This document shows positions 14,397 to 26,789 of a stretch of 64,000 bases of DNA, piece after piece. Position 1 is the first letter of the stretch, and the number at the start of each line of letters is the position of its first letter. A model generated the notes under the pieces. That model saw only the letters and a program-made list of their open reading frames with translations. It did no database searches and was not told the origin of the DNA. A program made the position numbers and the translations under genes. Source of the DNA: Pholis gunnellus (lineage: Eukaryota; Chordata; Actinopteri; Perciformes; Pholidae); the NCBI GenBank assembly GCA_910591455.2, contig OU342817.1:2678480-2742479 (forward strand), in the 5' to 3' direction.

Positions 14397-17300
14397 GCTC
14401 CCTGTGAGGCTTTTTACTTCAAGCACCGTCTTATTCTAAAAAGGAGAAACCTTTTGTCAACAACGTGTGTTCGTGCACGCAGTGCGGCCTCTGTGAATTT
14501 CAAAATGACTGCGTGCGTTTCAGGCGAACTCAATCGCTGGGATGGATGGATGGTGCTGGGGGATCACGTCTCAGGCCTCAAAGCACTTTGCTTGGAAATA
14601 ATTCAAACAAGCATGAGCTCAAATGATGTTTTCTATATTTGTTGTGCAGGATAATGATGCCGTTATTGGCTCACTCACACTGTGTAACAATCTATTTCCA
14701 TTTACTGTTTGCTTGGCAGTTGCCGCCTCAGTTTGCTCTCTACCAGTAGGAAAACACTTGAAACACATACGACACTCCAATGATTTGCACTTTAAAGACC
14801 AAATAAAGCTACATGGACACCGCAACTAGTTGGAAGACTAGTTATAAATGAGAATACAGACAACCAGTCTGTCTGGATGTCCATATGTGTGAGATCATCT
14901 CAGTACTTTAGCATCCTGAGTGCTGACCTGAGGTAGAAAACTTCTACAAGTGCAGTAATGACGCTGCCTCTGAAAGCCCCGGGTTTACTGTCACTTGGTT
15001 ATTGGTCATTTGACAAATTGTCATCAGAGAATTTGCACGACTGAGGTCCAAATGACTCCAGCATGGGAGAACTGATTAGTTTCAGGTGCACACTGTACCT
15101 GATGAGAACTGGAGGTGACAGGATACAAACACCACACGGGGGGGGGAGTTGATAGGTGCCCAGCAGCAAATCTGTGCCCCCCTAATATTTGATTTATTCT
15201 CAGCTTGTTGAGGCACGAGGTGAAACAATCCAGTATTTTAGTGGAATAACACATTTAAAGAAAATCTTCAAGCTCTGATCAGTTTGGAACTAAAGCCCCA
15301 AAGTAGCGGTTGAACCAAACAGTTTATCTCCACAAGGGGCCGTTCACGTGCCGCGTTTAATGACCTTGAAAATCCATCGTTACCGACGTAGGTGCGCGGA
15401 AGGCGAGCGCAAAAGTGGGAATGACGCCGTTGCGGCGTTGCAAAGTGTTCCCGAGTGGCTATTTTTCAGCACCGCATATCATGTGACAACCGACCCGAGA
15501 TATGTTTTCATTGTTTTGTAAATATCAAGTCAGCGGGAAACGTATGGTGGGAAAGTTTAGTGTTCTATTGCGGGGCTTTATTATCTGCTATTTTACCCAT
15601 TCTGTCCAAGGATGTCAAAACGCCTGCTTGAAAGGTCAGCCAATTTGACGCAGTCACATCGAGCAGTAAAGATACTGTGAGGGATTTATGCTGCTGGATT
15701 TCATTTCCACATTTTATTTATTTATTTGTTATTTCTTACTTTGTTTAAATGGCACCAGTGAGGCTTATACTGCTAAATTACATCATCATCACAGCACGCA
15801 GGTTTTTTATTATTTGCGCAACCTCTCAAGCGCCGTAGTGTTTGTGTGCTCATGTTGTTCTATTATTATTAATATTCAAAGCCTTTCTCTGCTCATGGCT
15901 TTTTAATTCAACTTTTCTGGTATTTTAAATGTCAGCATGTAACGCATCATTTTCTCGTATGTTCATTAATGTTTACCTTCAGATCCAGCAAACATGTCTC
16001 CGTGGTTATTGTGTTTGAAACCTGGCTTAAGTTCACTGACCTCTGTGCTTATTTTTCATTACATGGCAAAGCCTGCATCAGATGCTTTACTTTTAATTTC
16101 CAATAACTCCACAAATAACTGTCCCTCCAGGCATCTTTAATGACATTTATGACCTAAGACATTAGTATTACTCATCTAAAGTAGCTTTTCCAGTACAGAG
16201 TTACACTGAGTTTAGTATCACCTGCTGCACTGTGAGTGACATCACTCATTTGGTGGCATAACAAATATTAAAAGCCTGCAGGGCAGGATTCATTTTCTGC
16301 CGTCCGAGTAAAACCTGCATGAGACAGGTTCCGGATTTGCCCAGTTAGCTCATGGTCCCATATTTGTGGAATATCAATTGAGGCAATAAATGCTTGGCGA
16401 GCCATAATAAAGGCTCCAACAACAGAAACAAGCTGCTCCCTCGAGTGCAAAATTATTCCATCCAATTCAACTACAGGCAGCGTGTGACCACAAGGGAGGA
16501 TTTATTGACACGCATGTGGGCCGGCCTGGGTCTGTCAGTGATGTATGAACTCTTGAAAGGAAGAAAAAAAAAAAAGAAATCGCTTTCCTTTAAATGTGCA
16601 TACTCCTCCTGAAGGATTTATCATTCGGAGGAGATGATGGCTGGCTACCCATGAATGTGAATAATTCAGCTCACTGATACAAAGCTGTCGCCTTCTCGGG
16701 GATCCGGTACATGCAGGAGACACGCTGAAAAATATCAGAGAGGGAACAATCGTAGAAAATGATGTCTTTAAAGGAAGCTCTAGGATGTGGCAGTAAAGAT
16801 ATGAGAAAACTGTATCTTCAGCGTGTCATACAGCACGGGATGAGTGCTTATTATTGAGGCAGATTTAACACAAAACCCTTCTTAATAATCACACATACAA
16901 AATGAAAGATGTGGAAAGCACTCCACGGGCTTTTGGTTGATCACAGCTTAATAAGATACCAGCAGCACAATAGTCCAGTTCAAGTCTTGTTTTGTTACAT
17001 TCTAACCATTTGCAGCACTTGAGTGAATCTTCAGATGACCATGAAAATGAAATGAGTCATTATTTAAGTCAGAAATGCAACAACAAAAAAGGGCTGGAGG
17101 AAAAGTATGCACTATTGAACCGCATGTCACAACAGCATTGTGAGAAAGCACTCCAAGTGTTTGATTTCAAATGTTTAGTCTTATTTATCCTCATTATTAT
17201 CTACCCCGGATCTTTCTCTTTGCCAGTATTTTGGTGTTTTGGTACATTTTGTAAAAGAAAAAAAATAAGTTTAATGAAATCTTAAGTGGTCAAAATGAAA

Positions 17301-17490
17301 CACCAAACCATGGTTTACATGTTGTATGACCTTTTCATTTGAGAGTGCCTTTATTATGTCAAGTGCTAATTGTAAAAACAAACGTTTCTTCAAACATCTT
17401 CATCCGTTTTCCTCCAGCGGCCGTCTCTTCATTCTGTTTTCTTCCATGAACTGAAAAGAGCTGCATCACCAGACGTCCTGGTGTTTCGTT

Positions 17491-17565
17491 GGCTCTGCCT
17501 CCTTCCTCTCCTCCTCTGCCTCCTTCCTCTCCTCCTCTGCCTCCTTCCTCTCCTCCTCCTGCCTC
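17491..17565. repeat. 21-bp minisatellite
   Basis: At least three nearly perfect copies of GCCTCCTTCCTCTCCTCCTCT; the minus-strand ORF with (EERKEAE)n is its translation. Confidence 0.85.
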
Positions 17566-18523
17566 CGTCTCCGATGCGTCCTCATCGCCCCTCCTCTACA
17601 GACCCAGAGGCTGCAGGATATATGTCTTGGTCTAATTGATGGCTTATTGCCAATTACGTCCACAAGGAGGAGAACCTCTTGCCAATGTCTCTTGTCTCTC
17701 TACGAGTCTGTTTTTCTAATCGGGTCCTCAGGTGTTTTTTTCAGCAGCAGAGGTTTTGCAGGATAATAAGAGAAGAATGGAATTACTTTCAACTGCCGGC
17801 TCTACATTTCAGCATTTTCTGCATCTACTGTTGCCTTTGTGAGGTTGTTTTCAACTCATTATTGTTGGGACTGCATGCAGTGAAAACACTCACTTCAGGG
17901 AACATGATTGCAATGATTTATGTCGAATACCAACTATGCTAATGCAGAAAACAAGAGTGAGGCCCAAAGTAGAGGTTGGGGTTGCTTGATACAGACTGAA
18001 ATATCTTTACCACTATTGGATGGGTTTTCTATGAAATGTGTTGCAGGCATTCATGGTTCCCAGATGATGTATCCTGACTTTGGTGATCTCCAGACTTTTC
18101 ATCAAGCGCCATCATGAGGTCGACGTGTTCATTTGTCCAATACTTTGGTTTAGAGTCAGTTTTGTACACGTCAGTGACGCTGTTTCAATATATACTTATT
18201 TCCCTCAGTGTCTTTTCAAAATAAAGGTTCAGGAAAAGATGCTGGTTGACTGACAACTCATGTGACTAGAGCGTTAGAAACGAGTCACTTGACTAGTGAT
18301 TCACATGAGTCACGTGACGCGACTGGAGAGACAAAATGTCAACTTTGCTTTTAGTTTCACGCCGGACAGGAACAGGGGTCTCCTAGACACAAGCCTTGTG
18401 TTAGTACGACCAATCCGCACTTTGTGGAATATCACGCATGTTATACAACGTCTGTAGCTCTTTACGTGTTATCTGACATGTTGGGAGTGAGAACGTGTTG
18501 GCCTCACAGATTATATATATATA

Positions 18524-18655
18524 TATCTTCTTTGGCCTGGAAACATCTCGGGGTTCCCCAGGAAGAACCGGGAAAAATTGCGGGGGAGAGGAGTGGAAAT
18601 ATAATGTGTGGATGGATGGATGGATGGATGGATGGATGGATGGATGGATGGATGG
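18524..18655 (+). mobile_element. 3' end of a LINE with (GGAT)n tail
   Basis: The order TTTGGCCTGGAAAC, CGGGGTTCCCCAGGAAGAAC, GGGGGAGAGG and then (GGAT)n at 18609-18654 is the degenerate 3' end of a common teleost non-LTR retrotransposon, L2-like by recollection. Only the tail is present; no reverse-transcriptase ORF is left. A related fragment lies inverted at 30490-30664. Confidence 0.5.
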
Positions 18656-19234
18656 GTTCAGAAATGTTGACATTCATCTTATCATGTGGTTTGGAGAAAA
18701 GGTACAATGCCAGCATTTTTTCGGGTGAGTGGGTTGACACTCAACATGCAGAGATATTGTAGAAATTAGTACATAAAAGAACATCGTACATAATCTGGAT
18801 TTTGCAGGATCATCAGTACGCCGAGCCTTGAGACTGAACGATCAGAGAAGCAGCATTTATCTTATCAACAGTAAAACATTTTGACAAACTCTCTTGACGT
18901 ATTAAAGCATTAGTAATACTAACACGCAAAAACAGAGTCTAAAAATCCCAGGTTAGGCTGAAGGGACACTCTTTAACAACCACCACCGTAGAGTTTCACA
19001 GTAACCACGGCATCAGGACGCAACAGGAAGTCAACACTGTGTCAATACACATCTCTCAACCGAAGCATGCAGTGATATTTGGAAACCATCACGTGCTATT
19101 GTGTTATTGGCTTTTGTATCTGTTTGTCTTACAATAATAACTGACAGACATAAAACAAAAGCAAAGACAAATCCTTTGTCCTGGGACACATACTGTTCTG
19201 TGTGCTCCCATACACGAGTGCAGGCACTTACAAG

Positions 19235-19235
<1 letters not shown>

Positions 19236-19292
<57 letters not shown>
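19236..19292. repeat. (CA)n microsatellite
   Basis: About 28 CA units. Confidence 0.95.
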
Positions 19293-19299
<7 letters not shown>

Positions 19300-20765
19300 C
19301 AGACTGGAATTCATATCCTTCTGTGTTTTGCCTTGATACATAATGGAATGACACTGACATTTCCCCCCAGCTATTTCACACACACACGCACGCATCAGCA
19401 AAACAATGCAAACAAAAGCAGTGTATCCTTGAAGCTCTATCTTGAGGCTCAGCCGACATTACTCTCTCTGGCTTTTTTCTTTTAAAAAAAAAAAAGCCAT
19501 GTTGTCCATGAATGTTGACTGTGGAGCTCTCTCAATCCCACAATTGCTTGTTATGGCTCCGTCTATTCATCACGTTTTCGGCAAGAGAGGCCGGCTTTGT
19601 TGCCCGGCGTTTTTATCTTAGGCAAATTCCTCAAAATGTTGAGAGCTGTTTATTAAAGTGACAATGATCAATAATGACTGATGTTGTAATTATAGGCCAA
19701 TAGCGGCGCCGTTTGACGTTGAATTTTAAGCAGGCTGAGGGAAAAAAAAACTGCCACAAGCTACTCCATCAACAGCATGTTCGTCTCCAGCAGCATTGCT
19801 TTGGCTAATTAATCTTCATTTCGAGGACAGATCCGTCTCACTAATGCACTTTTATCATTGCTCACTGTTATACAGTACGCCACTATAAAAAAACACTCAA
19901 TGAGAAGAGCTCGCTGCTGCACCTGCAGCTGTGTGTTTGTTCTGTGCAGGCTGGTGGAAAGGTGAATAATGTATGTTGCTCTGTTCTAATTTCTCAACGG
20001 TCTCTCCTCCAGCTCTGTTCTTTTAATTGTCTTTCCTCATTTATGACACTTATTGACGCTTCCCGGGTCTGCCGGTGCATCTGCTGCCATTTTTTCAAGG
20101 ACTCCCAAGCCTGATCTCAGTGGGACTTTTCCTGTTAAATTCTGTACATGTTAGATGTAGAGTCACAATTTTGACATGTCTCTTGTAATTAATTGATCCA
20201 TCACATACCATCTGCATCCGGATCCAGAACTGTGCCAAAATAGACACGGTTAAAGGAAATCCTCGCATGCGTGTGCCAGATTTTATTTATTCAAGTGAGT
20301 GCACTTTAATTCATGCAGAGACTTTAGAAGAAATTCAAAAGGGCTGTATCTCCAAGTAATTCTTTAAGAAATCCGTCATTAAAATTGCATAAATAAATTA
20401 ATGAATCTCGATGCCTACCATGGAGTTTTGTTTGTGCAGATATGGCCTGATTTCCCTTTTAATTTGACTGAATTAGTTTTTGAGTTATAAGTTTAAAACT
20501 TAATTTCAATTGTCATAAACATACAGATACACACATGTCTGTATTTAACCTATTCTAAGCATTTAGGAGCTGTGGGATGCTTTAAAGCGACACTTTGACG
20601 TGTTGGAGGCAAGAATCTAACCACATAAATACATATTGATATGCTAACGAACCAACCGACCTCCTTGGTAGGAGGTAAATGGCTTTGATTAGACCGAGAC
20701 ATTCGCTTTAACCGACTGAAATCTGTTTCTTCTTCTGACTGACTGACGCTCGTAAAGAGAAGGTG

Positions 20766-20785
20766 GTGTGTGTGTGTGTGTGTGA
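20766..20785. repeat. (TG)n microsatellite
   Basis: About ten units. Confidence 0.85.
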
Positions 20786-21385
20786 GATGGATATTGACCC
20801 ACAGTGAAACGGCTACCTTTTGGTTAAAGAACTAAATATATGTATGCTTCACTGTAGGCTTGTAATGATTATGTGACTTGTATTTGGTGCCACAACAGTG
20901 TGATCTATTGTTAATACGCAGGGACACATCTTGATTAGAGCAGCTTTAAGAGGACTTCTTGACTTCTTGCTGCTGCTAAGTTATGTCTCTGTAGCCTCCT
21001 CATGTTTTGCTTGGCTGACATTGGAAAGCCTGTGCTGAAGGACACTGAATCAGTCTGAAGAGGGAGACAGTGTTTCCTGTTGATGCTACACAACCGGCAG
21101 CTGAAAACAGCTGCCTGCTGTGGCAGAAAAACAACACAATGAAAGCGTGAATATGTGGCCCTTTAAGCCATTGCAGTGAGCCAACGGACAATAGAATGCT
21201 CCGTAGAGCCGAGGGAAGGAGTTGGATCGTTACAAGAATCCCTTTTTACATTGAGCGAAACAATTGGATCTATTGTTAATACAAAATATTGATTAAAGCA
21301 CATCAACATTAATGTGACTGTGAGGAATAGGTCTAGGTCTGTATGACCTACACAAGCAACCAGGACCGTCAGCAAGAACATTCCT

Positions 21386-21735
21386 ATATAGTTATTGTTA
21401 ATGATCGTCATCGGTGACACCGGGTGGGATTCAGCGCAAATCATGCAGGTTCACCAGAAACTCCTTCAGCTCAGACCGCAGCAGCCACCAGTTCGTCAAG
21501 GACGGACCCGGATCCGGCTTCACTTTCTCCTGCGACCTGCTGTCGGAGCTTTAGGCGGGAGGTGGAGAGCTGCTCCACGCCCGGCATGAGCAGCCTCCTC
21601 CTTCCGGCCTGGAACAGAGCTCGTCCTCGCTGCTCCACCAAGCTGTTTGAGGCCCTTGGAGGCAGGGGGACCATGAGAGAGCCAGGACTGTGATAGGCTC
21701 ACTGTTAGACCCTGCTGCAATAAAGTGAAAGGTTT
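21386..21735 (-). mobile_element. Inverted partial copy of family 1 element
   Basis: The reverse complement reads CAGCAGGGTCTAACAGTGAG and continues through GGAGTTTCTGGTGAACCT and ACCCGGTG.CACC, matching the 53.4-53.7-kb copy. The left end, including the terminal repeat, is missing. The overlapping ORFs here are repeat-derived. Confidence 0.55.
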
Positions 21736-21844
21736 TCTAAAAGGAGTCTGCTTAAACTCTACTGCTGTTTTCCACAGGGAGCGCTAAAATCAACACAAAA
21801 TGAAGGTTCGTCCCAACCAGGCGGCAACCTCCGGTTCTGCCGAG

Positions 21845-22062
21845 TGAAGCCGATGCGGAAGTGTCTTAAAACTTGCATTCTCTCTAATGTCCACCAGGGG
21901 GCGACTCCTCTGGTTGTATAGAAGTCTATGAGAAAATGACTCTACTTCTCTCTTGATTTATTACCTCAGTAAACATTGTAAACATGAGTTCATGGTCTCA
22001 ATCTCTAGTTTCAAGTCTTCTTCAATACGATGACTACATCCGCTTCTTATAATACAGTCTGT
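21845..22062 (+). repeat. Interspersed repeat family 2, copy B
   Basis: Matches copy A over 21845-22028 and then ends in a CTTCTTATAATACAGTCTG terminus that resembles the ends at 26774-26789 and 56043-56060. The CCACCAGGGGGCGAC motif is at 21891-21905, same orientation as copy A. It lacks the distal half of copy A, so it has an internal deletion. Confidence 0.65.
21891..21905 (+). promoter_or_regulatory. CTCF-like motif inside repeat family 2 (copy B)
   Basis: Identical to the motif at 6305-6319 and in the same orientation. Confidence 0.35.
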
Positions 22063-22740
22063 TGGTCCCAACAGCATGACAGTGATCTGTCCAGGGTCAG
22101 TTGGAACAGATGGGAGAAGGAACACATCTTAATTGATTGCATACCGTCAGACTGGCAGCACATCTAAAACTGTAAAAATCTTCCTTCACTTTGTTTTTGT
22201 AAAACAAGAATCTTGGAAGAACCTTCCTCCACAGTCACAAGTGCCAAGTTGGCCTCGTTGAATTTGATAATCACCTTTGGTTCGGTGAGAATGTTGTTCC
22301 TATTTTTAATCTGTTGTCACCTTAAACTGCTTGGCATCTGCTTGTTGTCTTGTTTGCCATCTGTGTTGTCACAATTTGAGAACATACTGAGGCCCACAAA
22401 ACAAATTTCCTCCTTATAATTACCAGAGGTTTGATGTGACAGTACTTTCCCCAGAGAGGCTCATATTTACAGTAAATCCCAAAGAGATCCCTGTATGAGG
22501 TTCTCATTGCAAACAAACACTACACCGGTAATTATCTCCTTCTCTTTGACTGAAGGGAAGGTATTACTGAATTCGATGTGATAGATTTGGTTTTCAGTGT
22601 CACACAGGTGAGAGCTGAATCTATTCTTTGAGACGCCAAGAAAGGAAAATGGCATAATTTTGCCTTCATTTGCAATTAAATTAGAGTCTACAGCCATGCT
22701 AGTATCTCTGTGATCTGGACATAGTCACAGCGGTGATTTG

Positions 22741-22828
22741 GGCTACATGCTAACATCAGCATGCTAACAATGACATTACTAACATCCTGGTGTTTAGCAG
22801 GTGTAATGTTTACCGTGTTCACGGTCTT
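22741..22828 (+). repeat. Left part of an interrupted fish interspersed repeat
   Basis: ATGCTAACATCAGCATGCTAAC and TGTTTAGCAGGTGTAATGTT followed by TACCGTGTTCACGGTCTT match a very common teleost repeat as I know it. The expected continuation appears only at 23422-23520, so the repeat is split by the segment 22829-23421. Confidence 0.5.
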
Positions 22829-23421
22829 TGTAGTGTTCTCGTTCAGTGTATCGAAACTCTGATTTAAACACAGAGCTAAACCACAGCCAATGAAGACAGA
22901 GTCGTAGTCATTTTCACCCTTTTACTGTCACTCTGTTCCTTTAACATGTTGTGTGGTGAAAACTGAAAATAAACAATACAAAATATTCAGTCTGATTGTA
23001 AATACAAACATACATAGATCATTTGTACATCAGCAAACATTCATAGAAACCACTGGCATTGTTCCAAACTTACATATAATACAAACCTATTTAATTAAGT
23101 GACCCATCAACCAAATCTTTACTGATATAAAATGCCCACTTTGTCCAAATGTCAAGTAAAGTAACTTACAGCATTGCTCCTCGGATGCTTCCAGGTGGAT
23201 GCGAGCCGATCACTCCTCTGATCATGCGGATTTCTTTTGTTTGACTAGAACCAATGAAGCTACCAAAACCGGAAGTGACAACCCGGAAGTGACGAACCGG
23301 AAGTGACACACCGGAAGTGACATCATGACGTGAACGAAAAACAACATTACAATAACCATCTTATAATGAGCATAAACAAATTATCTAAACAAAGTAGAAA
23401 AATACCTTTAAAGGCAACACA
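22829..23421 (-). mobile_element. Candidate insertion carrying a promoter-like ETS array
   Basis: About 590 bp splitting a fish repeat, with GTCTTTGTAGTG at the left and GTCTTAGTGTAG at the right, which could be remains of a target duplication. Read on the minus strand, it has four GTCACTTCCGG units, an ATTGG box, a 19-codon ORF from 23225 (MIRGVIGSHPPGSIRGAML) and a GTAAGT donor at 23169-23164 just before its stop. No class could be assigned; it may be an element's 5' end or a promoter-exon remnant. Confidence 0.35.
23269..23322. promoter_or_regulatory. Four ETS-type sites in a perfect 14-bp array
   Basis: CCGGAAGTGAC starts at 23269, 23283, 23297 and 23311, an exact 14-bp period with variable spacer letters. 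CCGGAAGT is the GABPA/ETS core. A CRE-like TGACGTGA follows at 23326-23333 and CCAAT precedes at 23251. Confidence 0.6.
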
Positions 23422-23520
23422 GTCTTAGTGTAGCGCTTTAGCATGCTTTCATTGGCTAATCAGCACTAAACACGGAGCGCAGCCAACGTGAGTGGCATTA
23501 GTTTTCATAATTAACAGCAC
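23422..23520 (+). repeat. Right part of the interrupted fish interspersed repeat
   Basis: TTAGCATGCTTTCATTGGCTAATCAGCACTAAACACGGAGCGCAGCC then a GGCATTAGTTTT-like end is the usual continuation of the repeat begun at 22741. Confidence 0.45.
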
Positions 23521-26500
23521 CAGTAACCCTAATACATTACTGGGGAGATCTAACCCCCCCCCAGTCATTTCATTCTTTATGTTTTGGCCTTTCTTTTCGA
23601 GTGGAAGCAGCGAGATATGAAAGCTCTGTCTACAGTAGAATAAGCAGCAGCAGGTACCACAATGTCAATAAAAAATGTTTTCCAGCAGCATTAGTTTTCT
23701 ACTTCAGCCAAATAAAAAAGAAAACCTTTTTGTAATATTTTGCCGCTTTTTCAATTTTTTTGGGGCATATCGAACAAGTTTCATTTTTATGTGCAAATTG
23801 AAAAAACACATCAAATCAGTTGGGTGGAGGTATACCTATTTTATTCCACACTGCCTTTTGTTGTTCTGGCTGCCTGCTCCAAAACATTTTGCATAGTGGG
23901 AGGTATCTCATAGATGAAAAATGTCCTCCATACATTTTGGAGGGATGCGTTATTGATCTAGCAGGACAGGCTTTCTGATGATCTTCAGCTGTTGGTGATC
24001 AATGCCAACTGTGGCCTTTGACCTGCGGTGCTTCATTATAGTTCCTCCAGCGTATTGATCTCTCTCTGTGCTGCAGCCTTGTCCCTATATTGCTTTTACA
24101 CACATACAAGTTTTCATCCGTTAAAAAAAAAGAGCATTAGCATTAGCATTCCTGCCCTTTGGCTGTCGGGGATGTCGCCGTCGCTTCTCTTCCGCAGCGA
24201 CAGATGAACTCCTCGTTGTCACATTATAATGAAGCCTCAGATTCTTTATAGGGCACCTTTGGTTTGTCTGCTGTTGTTTGGCAGCCACGAAAATGTTCTC
24301 TCCCTAATTAGGCTCAGCAGCGAAAGACATTTTCCCCCCACATATCTTGCCAATTATCTCACATTCGGAGCAAAATGTGTGTGTATTTGTATGTTTGCTG
24401 AGGAGAGTTCCATCTGCCCTCCGCTGTGCGACGGAGTTCCATATCACTCAGTCTACATAAAAACATTGATTGAGTGGAAATTGCATTTCAGTCATTACTT
24501 CACTATATTAAGACCTTTTGGCTCCGTTAACTAATCAGTGAATTGCTCATTTGAATTGCAGATGACGGCGTCTCTCTGTCTGCTTTTACAGTGAGTGAGC
24601 AGACCTGAGGCTGAGTGAGGACTCATTATATTTGACTTTATACAGAGTTGTACACACAAACCCAGGTGCTTGCATACACACACTCACACATAATAAAGCC
24701 TGTTGTGCAGAGTGTCTTCCATTAGTCCGATGTGGTGTACAATACCACCGTTTGTGTGAGGTCGGTGCTACGTGTCAAGGCCGCCGCTTCACATTAAAAT
24801 GATGCACGGATGAGTATTGATGTCAAGCAGCGACTGTCGTACACCTGCTGTTATACGAAAAGTTACAGATGCTGCTACATGTGTGTTGATTTGTTTACGG
24901 GTCGCTCTGAAACATGACGATAAACTGTATATCGTCTTTATAACAGGAGCAGCCTCAGCTGGGCTCGTGGTTGCTCCTCTGTCACTTTGCCACGCTTTTG
25001 TGCTGAGGTATAAATTAAACACACACTCAAGATGACAATACTTATTTACTGTAACCCACTCCATCGCTCAGTCAAGCTCGCATGATTGGAGATTCTAGCT
25101 ACATATTATAGAGATATTAACAATTCTATGTGTAGGATTCAGAACATTAATATAGCAGGAAACAACTATTTGTTATGTAAATACTGTATATAGTGGAGTA
25201 ATGAACTGAACAGAGAATGTTTCCATTTGGACTTTGGTACTGTTCCCAAAGTTCAAGAATGAACTTCCATGCAAGGGATGTCAAATAACACAGAACATTG
25301 TTCAACAGGAAAGAATCGTTAGTATATAATTTAACCCTGTCCAAAAACAAACTGCTATAAACTGTAGCGCCCTGTATCGATTAGCTTGACCATGGTCTCA
25401 TAGCTCTAAACGTTCCTTTTGGCTGTCTACATGTTCACCTAACTGATACATGTAGCAGTCAAGTATGGACAGTATTGCAGTAACAACATCCAATTCAGCA
25501 TCACAACTAGCTATTCTGAAATAGTTTGAGGACGTGAAGAAGTAAAAAATACATCTTCGATGAGCTGGACATCGCACTACTTCGCATTTCTCTGTATTTG
25601 CATCATGCTTCGTGAAATGTGCACATATTTCCGGTCAAATATCACTGAACTGCACACAGTAAAAAAGAACAAAAACACTCAAGCACACACAGAGCTCCCC
25701 CCCCCCCCCCCCCCACGCCCCAACACATGCACACACAGTCAACATGACAGGATTGCTGTTGTTTGCCTTGTTAGGGAGGAGAAATGAGCTGAGATAAGGA
25801 GCTGTGATCCTCCTGTTTGTTTACGTCTCTATCACAGCAACCTGACAGCAGTCAGACCCTTCAAACAACGACAGATGGCTTCCTGGAAAGTCTGTCTCCC
25901 TCTCTTTCCCTTATCCCTCTATCTATCTATATCCCTATCTCGGCCTCTTCCTGTCTTTCAGTGCTTTCTCTGCAGATTAAATGATTTTGGAGAAGAAAAG
26001 CTTCTAGACTTTATTCTAATCAGTGTAATTTGCTTTATAGCACAAAACAGGAAGGAGGTGCTATTTTTCAAGATCAAACTTTTGCCCTCACACCTATCGA
26101 TCGAGTATGCTGGTTGTCATATGACCCTTTTATCTGCCAGCGATGCGCCAAAGGTCTGGTTCAGAAACGAACACTGAATGGTGGGAGACGGCTCAAACCA
26201 GGAAGTGGCACAACAAAATCCCTTGAGAGCCTTTACTGGTTTCAAGAAGTGTTGTAGTGACTAGGCATAGGCAGCTGTTAGCTAACCGCTAACATGCTAG
26301 CCACCCGGGAACATGGTAGCAGTGGTCAGTCACAATAGGTTTTCGAGCGAACTGCTTTGTTGTTTGTACTCCAACACAGCTACACTGTAAGCTTGGATAG
26401 AAATCTTCATTCTTCAGCTTTCCATTTCCTCAAAGGTCTCTTTTTAAGACAGTTTGTTAACGATTGATGGCACTAAATTCATGTGTCTGTGGACACCAAA

Positions 26501-26715
26501 GTTAAATTTGACACAACAGATTGAAGCATTGAAAACATTTTTGGTCATTTTCCATCACCGCTGACGAGTAGTCGGATTCAATAACTTCATAAGCAACAAA
26601 TGGCAACAATAAGCGCTGCACCTGTCAGCCATGTGAATCAATTTTTAGTGTCCCCCTGGAAACAGATTCTGTTGTGTCGGGAGCTTCTCGCCGAGCGGAC
26701 AAATCACCGAACTCG
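23521..26715. other. Intergenic, no gene seen
   Basis: Unique sequence. AGCATT is repeated in tandem at 24133-24150 and a C18 run lies at 25697. 24160-24560 looks unique and CNE-like; not testable here. Confidence 0.6.
25697..25714. repeat. Poly-C run (18 nt)
   Basis: Uninterrupted C homopolymer. Confidence 0.9.
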
Positions 26716-26789
26716 AGGCTTCAAAACGACAGTCCACAAATCAACGGGTGACATCACAACAACTACGACCACTTCTTATATACAGTCTG
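26716..26789 (+). repeat. Interspersed repeat terminus (family 3), copy A
   Basis: Contains GGCTTCAAAACGACAGTCC, ACAAATCAACGGGTGACATC and CTTCTTATATACAGTCTG, the same order as at 56001-56060. The terminal CTTATATACAGTCTATG-like end is common in fish interspersed repeats. Class not determined. Confidence 0.5.

Larger units (their letters stand above)
6546..18523. other. Intergenic desert with microsatellites
   Basis: Apart from the simple repeats listed, this 12 kb holds no ORF with recognisable protein character. 11500-11522 is G-rich. A CTCF-like CCACCAAGTGGC sits near 12552. 16260-16720 reads as unique, balanced sequence that could be conserved non-coding DNA, but this cannot be judged without an alignment. 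Confidence 0.65.
18656..21385. other. Intergenic; possible conserved non-coding stretch
   Basis: No gene. 19540-19860 has a cluster of homeodomain-type ATTA/TAAT words, a CCAAT box and a GATAAAAG-like word near 19851, the style of a vertebrate enhancer. GATCTATTGTTAATAC occurs at both about 20900 and 21269, suggesting related repeat debris. Confidence 0.5.

Noticed and set aside
18401..18740. ORFs rich in Ile-His-Pro-Ser or Trp-Met-Asp-Gly
   Set aside because: Translations of the (GGAT)n LINE tail.
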